Below, piece by piece: positions 37,602 through 50,000 of a DNA stretch of 64,000 bases (the stretch's first letter is position 1; each line of letters opens with the position of its first letter). The stretch lies in contig NC_077223.1 in assembly GCF_024763615.1 (NCBI RefSeq), positions 111,414,627 through 111,478,626 of the forward strand, written 5' to 3'. The DNA is from Phlebotomus papatasi (Eukaryota > Arthropoda > Insecta > Diptera > Psychodidae). The notes below the pieces were generated by a model, which did no database searches, was not told the DNA's origin, and saw nothing but the letters and a program-made list of their open reading frames with translations. A program made the position numbers and the translations under genes.

Positions 37602-38225
37602 ATGCCCACCTGGCAGCAAGTCCAATCCCAGTTAAGAAATTCAAACAATCCAGTGGTTTTCTTTGATGTTTCTGTTGGAACCACGGTAAGGAATTGCTAA
37701 CCTTCCTGAAAGATGAACATTGTTTTCAAATATTTAGGGATTTTCTTTCAGGAAATCGGTCGGATGATCTTCGAATTATATGCAGATGTTGTGCCCAAGA
37801 CAGCTGAGAACTTCCGACAATTCTGCACAGGAGAGTACAAGAAGGAAAAGGATGGAGTGCCTCTGGGTTTCAAGGGGGCAAACTTCCATCGAGTTATCAA
37901 GGATTTCATGATCCAGGGAGGAGATTTTGTCAATGGCGATGGAACTGGCGTAATGAGTATCTACGGAGGAACATTCCCAGATGAGAATTTCAGTCTCAAG
38001 CATGATGCTCCGGGACTGCTGTCAATGGCGAATTCCGGAAAGGATACAAATGGTTGTCAATTCTTTATAACTTGCGCCAAATGCAACTTCTTGGACAACA
38101 AGCATGTGGTCTTTGGGAGAGTTTTGGATGGGCTGCTGATAATGCGAAAAATTGAAAATGTCCCAACTGGACCAAACAACAAACCCAAACTTCCGGTGAC
38201 GATTTCTCAATGTGGACAAATGTAG
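37602..38225 (+). CDS. PPIH: Cyclophilin H, spliceosomal peptidyl-prolyl isomerase, 2 exons
   Basis: Exons 37602-37685 and 37752-38225 give 185 residues (human PPIH has 177). The sequence NPVVFFDVSVG, then KTAENFRQFCTGE, FHRVIKDFMIQGGDFVNGDG, LLSMANSGKDTNGCQFFITC and KIENVPTGPNNKPKLPVTIS is diagnostic of PPIH rather than cyclophilin A. Arg75 of the HRV motif and the downstream FFIT phenylalanines supply the isomerase site. The usual cyclosporin-binding tryptophan (Trp121 of cyclophilin A) is replaced by Phe141 in CNFLDNKHVVFG, while human PPIH has Trp there. PPIH binds the U4/U6 snRNP 60K/90K proteins and acts in tri-snRNP assembly in the nucleus. The gene ends 61 bp from the oppositely oriented COQ10 stop. 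The ATG at 37602 gives MPTWQQVQSQLRNSNNPVVF; a slightly longer N terminus than in vertebrates. Confidence 0.95.
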
Positions 38226-38237
38226 AATTTTAAGAAT

Positions 38238-38251
38238 TTTATTTTAATAAA
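38238..38251. terminator. Back-to-back poly(A) signals of PPIH and COQ10
   Basis: AATAAA for PPIH is at 38246-38251 on the plus strand. Its complement TTTATT at 38238-38243 is a poly(A) signal for COQ10 on the minus strand. Both sit in the 61-bp gap between the two stop codons, so the mature 3' ends must overlap. Confidence 0.65.
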
Positions 38252-38286
38252 TATCAATTGTGTCTAGGAAGAGAGTTTTGGCGTGG

Positions 38287-38987
38287 TCAGGAGCTTTTGA
38301 AGCCCAGGACATGAGTTTTGATAGTGGGAGGTCCATATCTGCATTGTGCTTCCCGGATAAAAGCATCTTCCATCTGGCGGACAATCTGGTCAAAGAAGAT
38401 ATTGGAGATTTGCGAATGGAGGGCAGATTTGAACTCAAAGGCTACGTGGAAATCAACTACGCAAGACTGGGGGATATCCTTGAGGCCCTTACTAAAGCGC
38501 CAAATGGTCAGGAAGTAGCTGAACAGCCTGCCATCAACGCATTCGGCTTTGATAAAGCGGGGTCGGTTTAAAGTCACATTCGAAGTGTATTTCTCACTAA
38601 AGGGAGGAAATCCAATAATCAGGTCGCCCTTCAAGAACCCCTCTCGCTTTCCATAAACATGAGACTGTTTGCACCAGGGTAGAAAGTTCTCGTAATTCTC
38701 AACGTCCGCTACGACCGTGTAGAGCTGTTCCTCTGTATATCCAACAAGTTTTTTCTTCTCACAAATTTTCCGACGACTTTTTATCCCATTAAAAAGCATA
38801 AACGTCCGGATAATGGGCAAAACGCCACTGAAAACAAAAAAAATGACCCTGAAACTATGTTTTTTCTAGGTTAAGGTTACAAAAAACAAACAGCTTTTTA
38901 ACCATACCCTCTACTTGATTTTTCCAAATTCAGCATTCTACCGACACCAATGGATCCTCCGCACAATTTCCACGTCCTGACTAGCAT
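38287..38987 (-). CDS. Coq10: Coenzyme Q-binding protein COQ10, START family, 2 exons
   Basis: On the minus strand exon 1 is 38987-38908 and exon 2 is 38827-38287, giving 206 residues. Exon 1 encodes a basic, amphipathic leader (MLVRTWKLCGGSIGVGRMLN) that would serve as a mitochondrial targeting signal. The mature part is a single polyketide cyclase/START domain with YTEEQLYTVVADVENYENFL PWC early, GFPPFSEKYTSNVTLNRPRF in the middle and VDFHVAFEFKS before the C-terminal helix, the typical COQ10 layout. COQ10 binds ubiquinone in the matrix-facing inner membrane and is needed for efficient Q function in respiration. The start codon is 149 bp from that of PGAP3 on the other strand. The start is chosen because it adds a targeting sequence lacking in exon 2 alone, and the splice phase fits. 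Confidence 0.93.
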
Positions 38988-39061
38988 CTCAAAAACTTTT
39001 AACCACGCAAAAACTTAAAAAAAAGATCTCAAGGAAACCACATCGAGATTTTCTTGACAAA

Positions 39062-39094
39062 CAACTGACAAACGCAGTCAGCTGATTGTCAGTC
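39062..39094. promoter_or_regulatory. Bidirectional core promoter for COQ10 and PGAP3
   Basis: Two initiator matches point away from each other. TCAGTT on the minus strand has +1 at 39066, giving COQ10 a 79-nt leader. TCAGTC on the plus strand has +1 at 39091, giving PGAP3 a 46-nt leader. Between them is the palindrome TCAGCTGA with an E-box CAGCTG. No TATA box is present. The assignment rests on consensus and position only. Confidence 0.5.
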
Positions 39095-39136
39095 GAGGGC
39101 GAAATTTTGTTTGTACTTTGGATTTTTCATGGCAGG

Positions 39137-42100
39137 ATGAAAATCATTGTAATTCTTGTAATTTGTGGCTTTTCGTGGTTGTGTGATGCTTCAAGTGGAG
39201 ATCGAAGTCCCTACTATCAAAATTGTGTGAAAGTTTGCGAATCGTCTAATTGCACAAAAGGTAATTTCAATGTATTTCATAGTTGCCGCAAGTTGGATTG
39301 ATATCAGTCGCCAAGTAGAGTTGATGCCTAGTAGGACAATTTCTATCTAGATAAAGATGATCATTTTTAAGATTTATGCACACATTATTTTTTTATACAT
39401 TATTTTTCGTAAACAAAATTATTAATATTATTTTGTCAATCGACTTTTGCTAATTAAATTTGAAATTGTACCGACTTTATTTTTGAAAAAAAAATCTTAA
39501 TCTTTACAGAAATAGGCTAATTGAAAGTGCGTACCTTTATTATAACAATTTTTCAGAACTTAAAATTTGTTCTGTATACTTTTGATTTATATTTTTGTTT
39601 CTACGTCATCAAAAATCTAATCGATAATATGCTAAATAACATTCGAAAAACAATTCAGAGAAACGATGGAATTACTAATAATTAAAGATTTCCATAAAAA
39701 TTATTTCCCCTAATAATATTACAGAAGAATTTAATTTATTGACCTTATTATAGTTATACTTATTATAGTTGAAAAAAAAAACAAAATAGCATATGTTTCA
39801 AAAGCACTTTCAAAAATATTTGAAAATTAATTAATAAAGAATTCTTAAGAAATTCACCTAATATAGTTACGAAAAAGGACACTAAAAATTGGCATCCTCT
39901 ACTCGCTGCACGTACTGACATGAATTTCGTAAAGCTTTGTCCTAGTGTATATAAGTAGATTGACTTGAAATGTAGAAAAATCTCAACATGTTATACTATA
40001 AATTAATAGAAAGAAAAAATTAAATGATTAAAATTTCGAGATAAATGGAAACACTGAAAATAATGATTTTAAATGAGTAAAAACAAATAAGCAGTAATTT
40101 ATTCAAAATTACTAATTTGAATGATTAAAATTAAAATTAATCAGCAAAAAATTAGAAGTAGGCATTAAAGATATATGGTCAAAACCAAAACTTTTGTAAA
40201 ACTGGGTTAGCAATATATTTAAATTGAGCAGTAAAATATTAAAAATGTGCATTAAAAATATTCAATTTTAAAATCAATGGAAACTCAGTCAGCAATTTCA
40301 CTTAATTACAAATTTCTCGGAACAAAAACACAATTTTAAGTTGTTGGTTAGTTTTCAGATAAAATAAGTGAAACATGAAAATCTAAATTTTTATGGCGCT
40401 GGCACACCTTTTCAATTGAGTGAATTTCAACCGATTGAAATTTTATCTCTTACTCTCTCAAACTGAAATCAGATATGGGTGTCTCTTTCTGTCAAATGAA
40501 ATTTAAAATTAAAATTGAAATTTCATTTGACAGAAAGAGACACCTATATCTGATTTCGCTTTGAAAGAGTAAGAGGTAAAATTTCAATCGATTGAAATTC
40601 ACTCAATTGAAAAGGTGTGCCAGCACCATTATGATTTATTTTTAAATTCATATATATAAAATTTATATGAAATTAAAAAAAAATATTGTAATTTTCATTA
40701 AAAACTTGTTTAAAATTTAAACTTGATTTCAGGTTGATTATACTAGTTTTTCTAGCAGAAAAATTCAAAATTTGCAAACGAATTTAAATTGATTTAAATT
40801 TGTTATTGACAACATTTTTCTTTTCCACTGATCAAATTGACTATTTTTTCTGTTCATTTGAAGTATTTTACGGTTTAATTCATATATTTTATTGCTCATT
40901 TTTTTTGCCACTTCAAATTTTCATTGGCCATACTAGATATTTTTACTGCACATTTTTATTATTTTATTGTTAATTTTAAATAATATTCTGTTAATTTTTA
41001 ATATTTTTCTGACCATTATTATTTTTAATTTTTTATTTATTAATTGTTTACTGACTAAATTTAAGTTTTTCTGCTCGCTTTTTCGGAACTTTTAAATTTA
41101 AAATTGTTTTGACTTAAAGAAAAAACTTAAAACTTAATTAAAGAGAATTAAGAAAAACTGAGGACTTGTGAGTTGTAAATGGAGTAAGCATAGAACCTCT
41201 ATGAACAAGAGAATTTTTTTTGGTATAGTGGAAAACAAACTAATTCTGTGGATTCCCCAGAAAAAATTCTTAAATTTTGATCATAATTTTTCGTTAAAAT
41301 GCAGACCTATTTCCCCTGCTAATAAGTACAGTTGATTTTCTTTATTAAATAATCAAAGTCTAAGATCTCTAGTATTCATAACTTTAATTCAAGCATCAGA
41401 GTATTTGATTTTTAGGTAAAATGCAATGCAACCCTTCAAAACTTTAGTGTGACTTACGCTACTCTAGACCTTGTTCAAAGTTTGTCAAAAAGACGAAAGA
41501 CAAAAAAACAAAAAGGCAAAATTTCACACATTTCTCATATTTTACATGGAAAAATATTCTTTTGACACACTTTTAGTAAGATCTAGGTGGCCGCCGATTA
41601 GACAAAACTGCGTATTCCGTATGAGAGAACATCCTAATCACAAACTTTTCTTGTTATATTTTTTCAAATTAGGTGCGCTATGTACAAATTAAAAATATAC
41701 TTTTAAAAATTGCAAAGTTTAATCTCAAAATCTCTATATTCGTTTTCGGTGAAGTTTTCGAACATAAATTTCTGATCGCTCTATGATGCAATTAAGAAAA
41801 TTTTCTTTACGTTAAGGATGTTCGAATTTAGAAATTCAATCCAGTATAGCTTCATTGAACTTGATTTCACAGAGCACAGGACTGATTAGAAAACTTAATT
41901 CCTGTATAAGAAAAATAACAATGTGTCTTGAAATCCGACTTGCGGAGAGCTCTAGACGCTCTATGAGATGTTGTGCCAGGATTATTATCTTAATACTGTT
42001 TTGAAATCTACAGACAGGGAAGCTTTAATAAGAGTCATTGAACTATTAAAAATTGATATGGTCGGCACTTAATCTATTTAAATTCTAAAAACTTCCATGC

Positions 42101-43453
42101 ATTCCGTAGATTTCGTATTTTGCAAATAATCCCACATATGAATAAATTGCTTGTTGAATTTTACATATATTTAAATTTTAGAATTAATTTACATTAATCA
42201 ATGTGGTTACTTTTTGCATTAACTTTCTTATGCCATTAAGACTGTTATTATGCCAATCTTTTACCGCTATATCTATATAACTCGGTACTGTGCCTGTTAC
42301 TGTACCAATGCTCAGTAATACCGATGAGACCTAGATGGATTCGTTAAACATTGAAATGCTTCAGTACTAAGGTTATAGCAAATAGATGTACCATGCTTTT
42401 TCTGCTTTTGAAAATGTTATCAGGAATGCATATTTTCTAAATGATTTTAGTAAGAAAGAGGTTTATAACTCAATTTGCTTAGTTTGATGGCAAAACCGAA
42501 AACGAACCCTCAACTTTATATAAGTTTGTGGTTTTGGTCTTTGCTTCTAGACGGCTCTGAGTTTCTGAAGCCAGATCTTCAGCCAGTGCTTGAACGTCTA
42601 TTGGTCTGGTCTTGCCACGATGAGTGCACTTACGAGTGCATGTGGAAGACTACTAAGGCGTTTCTGGAGCGCAACTGGGAAGTACCCCAGTTCCACGGCA
42701 AGTGGCCCTTTGTGCGTTTTTTAGGTCTCCAGGAACCTGCCTCGGTGGTGTTCAGTCTGGGCAACCTAGCAGCTAATCTCTATATGCTACGCCAGTTTCG
42801 GGCACGTGTCCGCCGTGACAGTCCCAATTACTGGCTGTGGCATTGTTTTGGAGCCATCTGCTGCAATGCCTGGCTTTGGAGCACAATATTCCACGCTCGG
42901 GATTTTCCCATTACTGAGCTCTTTGACTACGCTTTTGCGTATTCAATTGTGATAAGTTCTTTCTGCTGTGCTCTTCTGCGTTTTCTGCATGCCAGGCACT
43001 TCGTGATACGTCTCCTCGTGGGAGTTTTTTGTGCATTGTTCTTCATGAATCACTTCGCTTACCTAAGCGTAGGACGACTGGACTACCGCTTCAATATGCA
43101 GGTTTGTTCCTACATTTGTGCCTATTAGAACTTAATATAAAAACTTGAATTGGTAGGTCAATGTGCTTACTGGAATTCTCGGAGGAAGCTCCTGGTTGAT
43201 CTGGTACATTTGCACTAGAAGCAATCGTAAGTACAGCTGGAAAATCTTAGTTTTCCAAGTTCTAGCTGCAGCATCCCTATTGCTGGAGCTCAATGACTTC
43301 CCACCGCTTTTCTACACATTCGACGCCCATTCCCTGTGGCACTTGGCCACAGTTCCTCTCACTCTACTTTTCTACAGCTTCCTCATTGACGACTGCACTT
43401 CGCTTAGAAGGGAGAAGTTCAAAAAAGAGGAAGACATGAAGAAGCTTCTCTAG
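39137..43453 (+). CDS. PGAP3: PGAP3 (PER1), GPI-anchor remodelling protein, 3 exons
   Basis: Exons 39137-39260, 42551-43101 and 43157-43453 give 323 residues (human 320). A signal peptide (MKIIVILVICGFSWLCDAS) is followed by SSGDRSPYYQNCVKVCESSN, the Cys-rich lumenal head (WSCHDECTYECMW), VPQFHGKWPFVRFLGLQEPA and about seven membrane segments. The CREST-superfamily metal/catalytic residues are visible: Ser and His156 with Asp159 in STIFHARD, and Asp281, His283 and His287 in FDAHSLWH. PGAP3 removes the sn-2 acyl chain of GPI anchors in the Golgi so that a saturated chain can replace it. The 3.3-kb first intron carries a long perfect-looking hairpin element. An upstream ATG at 39129 is out of use because it meets a stop after three codons. 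Its promoter is shared with COQ10. Confidence 0.94.
40394..40628. mobile_element. Long-armed palindromic MITE in PGAP3 intron 1
   Basis: The 235-bp element begins TGGCGCTGGCACACCTTTTC and its right end is the reverse complement, GAAAAGGTGTGCCAGCACCA. The arms, about 110 bp each, match apart from a handful of substitutions and meet at a short AT-rich centre. TTA flanks both ends (40391-40393 and 40629-40631). In the primary PGAP3 transcript it would fold into a long hairpin. It is noncoding, probably of PIF/Harbinger origin by its target site. Confidence 0.85.
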
Positions 43454-43588
43454 TCAAGTCAACGATGTTCTTTCGTTATTAAGTATTTCGTGCAATTACT
43501 GCCAAAATGTATTTAGGGTTCTTATTAAGGATAATGTGTGGTTTGTGTTTTTTTTAAGTACGAGAAGTGTAGTTTGTAATATTTCATC

Positions 43589-43594
43589 AATAAA
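43589..43594 (+). terminator. Poly(A) signal for PGAP3
   Basis: AATAAA 136 bp after the PGAP3 stop codon. Confidence 0.6.
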
Positions 43595-46500
43595 ATCAAG
43601 AATTAAAGGATATTTAAAAATAAAACGTGTCTAATCTATATTTTATGAGATATTATGGTCGATCTGATAGTCGATGAGATCTTAGACAGGGTGCTTGTAA
43701 CTCTGAATGCGTGAAAATTTAATTGTGACTTCAATTTTGGGGATAAAGAAACGCGTCGAGCCAACAGACAAGAATAGTTCACTCAACGCGATTATTTACC
43801 CTCAAAATTCAACTCACAATCGAACTCGAACGCATTTCGGGTTGCACTCAATTCGAGGGTTTCGAGATCACCTGTAAAGAATCTCAGCTACTATAAGCTC
43901 ATTTGTGTTATCACTGGTCATTTTACATATTTTTGTCTCTATCCCAGTTTGGGTAAGTTTTAAAAGAAATTAATATAATCACTTATAAATTATACTAAAG
44001 TAACACAAAAAATCACAAATTAATAAAACACAGTATTATTTGCATAATTTATCTTGATTGTTTCTTTTTATTGAAATCTCATTTTGGGGGTAATTAGAGG
44101 GGTTGATTACATTGTTTTTTTTTTCAACTCTACAAGTGCTAAATGATTATTTGCTTCACTTTGCTACATGCTGTGTGTTTTTTTTTGTATTTTAATTAAT
44201 TTACATTTAGTGCCCATTAATTTAAAGATTTCTTCGGTATTTAATCAGTGAAAGATTTTGTTTTCACTGCAAATACAATATTTTGCGATTTTTTCTTTTT
44301 AAGTACATTAAAGTTATTGTCACATGAATTCTAATAAAAAATATCCGTCCGCGCTTGGTTGACTAACAAGAAAATTCAATAAAATGTTTTTACTTGTGAG
44401 GAAAAAGTTTAAATTAAATTTACGGTAAAAGTTTTAAAGCATCGTGAAAGTTTTAAGCTGTGACTTTTTTCAGGAAACTAGCACAGTCTTTGTTAAAATT
44501 CAGCTTTATAAAGAAATTATATTAAAAAAATAATAAGTATTTGAAGTTGCAATACAAAATCTTAATCACTTCATTCTCAACATTAGTCCATTGATTTTAA
44601 TCTATAACCATCATTTCTTATTTTTTTGTTTTATTTCTATGGTACAAATTTCAATTTGCAAATTGACACATTGGAAGAAAAGGGTTTCATTTACGAATTT
44701 ATTTTATTCTCTTTCCAACTACATTTTTCTCTGTTCTAATACAAAACCAACTGCCCTACGTAATAAACTGTTTGATAGATCATTTTAAAAGTTTGTCTTG
44801 GCAATTTCTTTATTTTGAAGGTTTTTTTTTCTTAGTAAAATTTTATGTACAAGAAGGTGAGAATTGTTATTGTTTTTTTTTTCTATCCAATAGGAAAATG
44901 GAAAAGAGATGTCTATTCTTTGATTTTCCTTTTAGTTAAGTTTTTTATATAAGTTTACATCTTATTGATTTTCTTCAGTTTTTTCTTCTTTTATATTTTC
45001 ATGTAAAAATATTAATGTGATTAGTGCTCTCTAAAAATATAGAATTATCTAAAGTCTAAAAACTGTTTTTCTTCATTTCATCCTCGTATTTTTAAGCTCT
45101 CTCCAACACACAATTTTTTCACTACGAAAATATAACTTTTCTAAACACATTTCACAAGTTCTTTCACACACAATTTTGCTTTATAAAGTATTAAAAAAAA
45201 ACTTGTACGCAATAAAATTATCAACATTTTATTAAAGTCATAAAAATATTAAATTCTTCAATTTTATCGCTCTATTTATCGAGAAAAAAATAAACATAAA
45301 CTTAAGGTACGAGAAATTGTTCAGAAAATTTTATTTTTATTAAGGTACGTTTTGCTGCCCCTTGCATACTATTGGGCAATATCTCTATTAAGCTCCATTT
45401 GATTTTACAACTTTGTGATAAATTTCTGAGATATTTATTTTCTTCAATTTTCACATTTTTTCTGAGCATCTATTTTGAATTTATGTTGCATTTTTTTTTT
45501 TAAATTTGGAAAAGTCACTTATTATTAGCACAGAGATTTATTATACTATGCAACTGTTTTGTAAATTTTTCAGCATTTTTTCATAGCTTAGGTACAATAA
45601 TGTAAGAAATGCTCAACACTATAATTTTGATTTGCTTTTCCTTTCGTTTTTGCTCAAACCATATTTTGTTTTTGGTATTTAAAGAACCATTATTTCGATT
45701 CTACAGAACCGAATAAGCATTTTATAAGGAAAATGAAAAAAAGACGAAAGTGACGCATAATAAATATTTGACATTATCTAGATGTCTAGAATATTGTTTT
45801 CAAAATATCTGTCAAGAGTTCCTAAAAAATATTCTTCTATGCCTTTTAACCTTCTGCACTTGATTTTAAGTGCCTCTGATGTTGATTTAATAGTTATAGG
45901 GAATTATCGGCTGTTTCAGGACTTTCACTTATTTCCTTATAAAGAATTAAATTGGTTCAATAGAATGGGAATTATGATTACCATAGCACCAAAAAATATC
46001 AAAACTGATTCTCCCTAGATTACGGATGTAAAAGCAAATTAAAATCAAAATGAAGAGCTTTTTCGTCAATTACTGGACCCAACCAAGAAAAATCACATAA
46101 CATAAAAAGCACAAAATGCTGTTGCATAATATTATAATCGAAAAATTGCAGTATAAACCAATGATAAGAATTAAAAAAAAAATCTAGTATTAATTGCGCG
46201 TGTAAAATAATTTCTGTTCATTAATTCAATCCATAAATTCGTAAATAAGTCACTGTATAACTTCAACAGAAGCAGAAAATATTAACTAACATTGCTCCTA
46301 TTGTTAAATTCTTGAAATATTTTCTACTGCACAAGCGTTGCTCTATTAAGTTTTCATCTTTAATAATAATTAATATTCAATAGCGTTTTTCTTTGCCTCT
46401 AATTTGATATACCCAAATAACAGCATATTCGTGATAAAAGATTCAAAAGTCATCTGTGCTTGGATTATTCGACTTTGAAACAAGTTGCATTGAGACGCTT

Positions 46501-47014
46501 GAAATTTATCTAAACTAAAACGTTATGAATTTAACAATTGTTTATTTTGAAAGACGCTTCTAAAATCCAAAAACTGAAATTTATCAGTGGAAACTTTTAC
46601 ATTTTTAGGACATCAAACATTATTAATAATTTTCATGTTATAATCTGACAGCTTGAAATCAAAAAATAGTCTTTATCCCATTTTATACAAAACACAAGAA
46701 TAATTCGAGTAGACCAACTTTCTCAAGTCGAATACTCCAACCATCAATATTCCCTAATCGTTTAATGCTGCATTGCAAAATTGCTAAATTATTGCAACTA
46801 TTGTTCCATCTTCTAAGAAAAACCCTCCAATAGATTCTTTGACATGGAAAAATTCTAATATTACTATATATTATTTTTTTGTAATAAAATTTTTCCAGAC
46901 TTTTCAAGGGTGAATAATTAATTTTTGTTTAATATAAAAAATTGGAATTATCTGTGCATTAGTGTAAACTGTAAACAGTCATCTACCATTTTGTAAGTTT
47001 CTGCCATAGAGAAT
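43595..47014. other. Spacer between PGAP3 and the epimerase gene
   Basis: Very AT-rich DNA with long T and A runs. It holds the inverted repeat at 43692-43850 and, at its right end, the 3' UTR of the epimerase gene. No exon is evident and no clear poly(A) hexamer for the minus-strand gene could be chosen. Confidence 0.45.
43692..43850. repeat. Degenerate inverted repeat, copy 1 of a dispersed family
   Basis: Left arm motifs (GTGAAAATTTAATTGTGACT, TCAATTTTGGGG) recur in reverse complement on the right (CCTCAAAATTCAACTCACAA, TCGAACGC-type end). The sequence and arrangement resemble 50420-50566. No clear target duplication was found, so class is open. Confidence 0.5.
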
Positions 47015-50000
47015 TCAATTGTGCTGGGCCCTCTTACCCACCATATAGCCCTGCCATCTCTTAGCCGTCTGCTCAATCACAGGATCCCTGTCGATGGTTG
47101 TTAGCAAAAGAAGCTGATTGACATGGGTGACATGGTAGTCCCAGCGGGCAAGATTAGGCGCAATGCCAAGTGTAAAATGGCGTAGGTCATAACTTGTCCC
47201 GGAGCCTGTATCATATAGCAGAAGCATGTGCTTGAGGGACGTCATACCTTGCTCAAAGAGGGCTCCGGCTTCGGCACAATGCCCTTGTGGGGCTGTGGAG
47301 TTGAGATCATAAAGGCCCAAAAGGGAGTATATAAAACCATTGAGAACAAAGGAGGGTGGGGATGTTGGATATTCTTCATACCAGGCATATTTGCCTAGGA
47401 ATGTAGCCAGAACCCCACCCTGATACGACGGCACCCGAAAGGGTTTAAGACCCTCAATGGCGGCCCGCAAGAAGCGAGTGTCGCCCCGGGAATGATGATA
47501 GGCTCGTGCTAGAAGAGATATTGCATGACCTTGCCCCATAGCTGAGTACCAACCATTAGGTAACTCTGCAAAACCTGATCCTAGGCGTCTCCTTACGGAA
47601 TTTGCCCATCCTCCTGTTACAGGGTCTTGATGCCTAACAAACCACTCTGCAGCATCGTAAAAGTGAGCTATGTGCTCACTAGTGGACAGAGTGACGTTGT
47701 CAAAGGCGCCAGCGCCTACAAAGGATAACCTAGTAATGCGGACCTCAGTCCTACGTAGTTTACGTCTCTTCTCTCCACCAGATGTCACGGCTGCAGGTAT
47801 ACCTTTCTGGAGATCCACAAGCAGATCTCTCGTAAGGTGCCTCCATCCCATTGTTCCATTAGAATCCAGACCTCCCATCCCCAACCCATAATAGACATTC
47901 TCCTCCTGCACACTTAACATCAAATCCGATACAATATAGTGTATAATGAATTCCCTTTTAGTTTCCCGGTGTTGCAAACCAACCGAAAATGTACTATTGA
48001 CTTTTAGCTGTATATCAAGGCTCAGCACAAGGTCCAGTACATGATCCATATGCAAACTAACTGCGCTATCCAAGTTTCCTCCAGTTGCAAACTGCACTAC
48101 CATACTTCCAACCTTGTTATCAAAATGCCTCCTGAAAGCACTTTCCCTGGGGACATGCCACTCACCCCTATTTTTCTCAGCATCTTCAACCACTTTTCGG
48201 CGCGGTTCTGGCTCCGTCAGATTCTTGCTGTAGTGCGACAGACCGAATTGAGCAATTTGCGTGGGGTAGAAATATCCCTGACTTTCCCACTGGGTTGAGA
48301 TGGGGACTCCTTCACTTGCTGAGATGCATTTCACGCGATCCCTCATCTAGAAAGCAAATTGCATGACATGAACCTAGTGATTTTTTCAACCAATTATTCA
48401 CTTGTATGAACTCTCATAGGACTCATTTGCACGCAGAAATTTGCATTTATGTGACTAGGGGTTTTAATCATTTGGGGTGAGAATTTTTAATTTCGGATTG
48501 TAAAAACGATTGATTAATTTTCGGTAGAGAATGGGCATTTATTGTGATAAATGAGAACATGGAATTACCATCTATTTGACTTGAATAATTTTGACGCTAT
48601 TGTGAGGCAATTGTTTGTAAATGCTAATGAAATAATAAATACAATTCAACACAATACAATTTTAAAAGATACTTGAGAATTAAATCATCTCAATTTTGTA
48701 AGAAAAGTATAGGTATTTGTCAATTATTTTGTGTCATATTATTAAACGTAATAATCTATATGGGTTAAAGCGCTCGACCGATGCTATTGTCCTGAGTTTG
48801 AATATTTGGTCCCTTTGCTCAAATTTTGAATCTTTAATTAACAAGAATTGTGTCAAACTTTAAATATCAAACTTATTAAAATACTTCTAGCCTAAAAACT
48901 AATTTTATAATCTTCAAAGGCCTAGTTAAACGGGGAAATTATACTTCGAAATCATATTTTTCGCAGCCAAAGTTGTGTTATCTGAAAATGTTTTGGCTAA
49001 AAGATACTTCCCATTTACAGGTGAATTTTGGCTCTCCAATATTGTCTTGGATAAAAGGTAAATGAAAATTTGTTTGCACAAAGAGTCGTTTATGTTCACA
49101 GAAATTCAAACTCAGTTTTCAGTTTTTAAAATAAATTTTCGCATAAGGTGGAGAAATTTTATGAAATAACAGATTTTCAATTTTTTTTTTAAATTCTAGC
49201 TGCGAATGAAACACAATACTATTTGCACAAAATGGCATTGTTAATTGAAAAATTCAAATTAAATTAAAAATTTCTATACTAAATTTTCTTATAAGATTGT
49301 GAAACTTTCATGAGATGCAAAAGCTATTAAAGTGTTATATGAATTTGAAATATCTCAATTTCTTAATTTTGAAATTTATTTCGAAATTGAGGTTTGGTAT
49401 CATTTAAATTCGCCTGTGAGTTAGTCCTTTTTATAGAAAGACAAAATGTCTTTATTTTTTTTCGAGAGTCAAAGGTAACACACGTTTAAAGAAAGGTTCA
49501 CAAAAAAATCAAAATTTCTGTATAGTGTTATAAAGGAAAGATTAAGAAGTTATATGCCGTTTACCCAAAGTAAATCTTCCAGGACAGAAAGATAATTTTC
49601 GCTGTTTTAGCTGGCAACTGCAAAATCTCTAAGAATATTTATCGTGTGGACAGAGCTAGATAAAATATTCCAGTCACATTTCTACAAGTTTTGCAAGAAT
49701 CCTTTCTAGAGTATCTTCGTGATATGGAAAATGAGTGATTACGGGGTTATTTTCTGGGGTTATCTTCTTCGGGGGGGGGGGGGGGGGGAGGGGGGAAGAG
49801 GGTTATACTGCAAAATACCAATCGAGAGCATCCCTATGGAAGTATTGAATTTCTCAGGAGGGGGCTTCTGTGTTAAATCTCATGGCATGTCACAGAGACA
49901 TTCACTCACCTCCACGTTGTAGTTCTCGAAATACATGAAAATGCCTCTGGGGTCGTAGACACCCTTCGGATAATTGACCTTTCCGTAACTGTGCGCCCAG

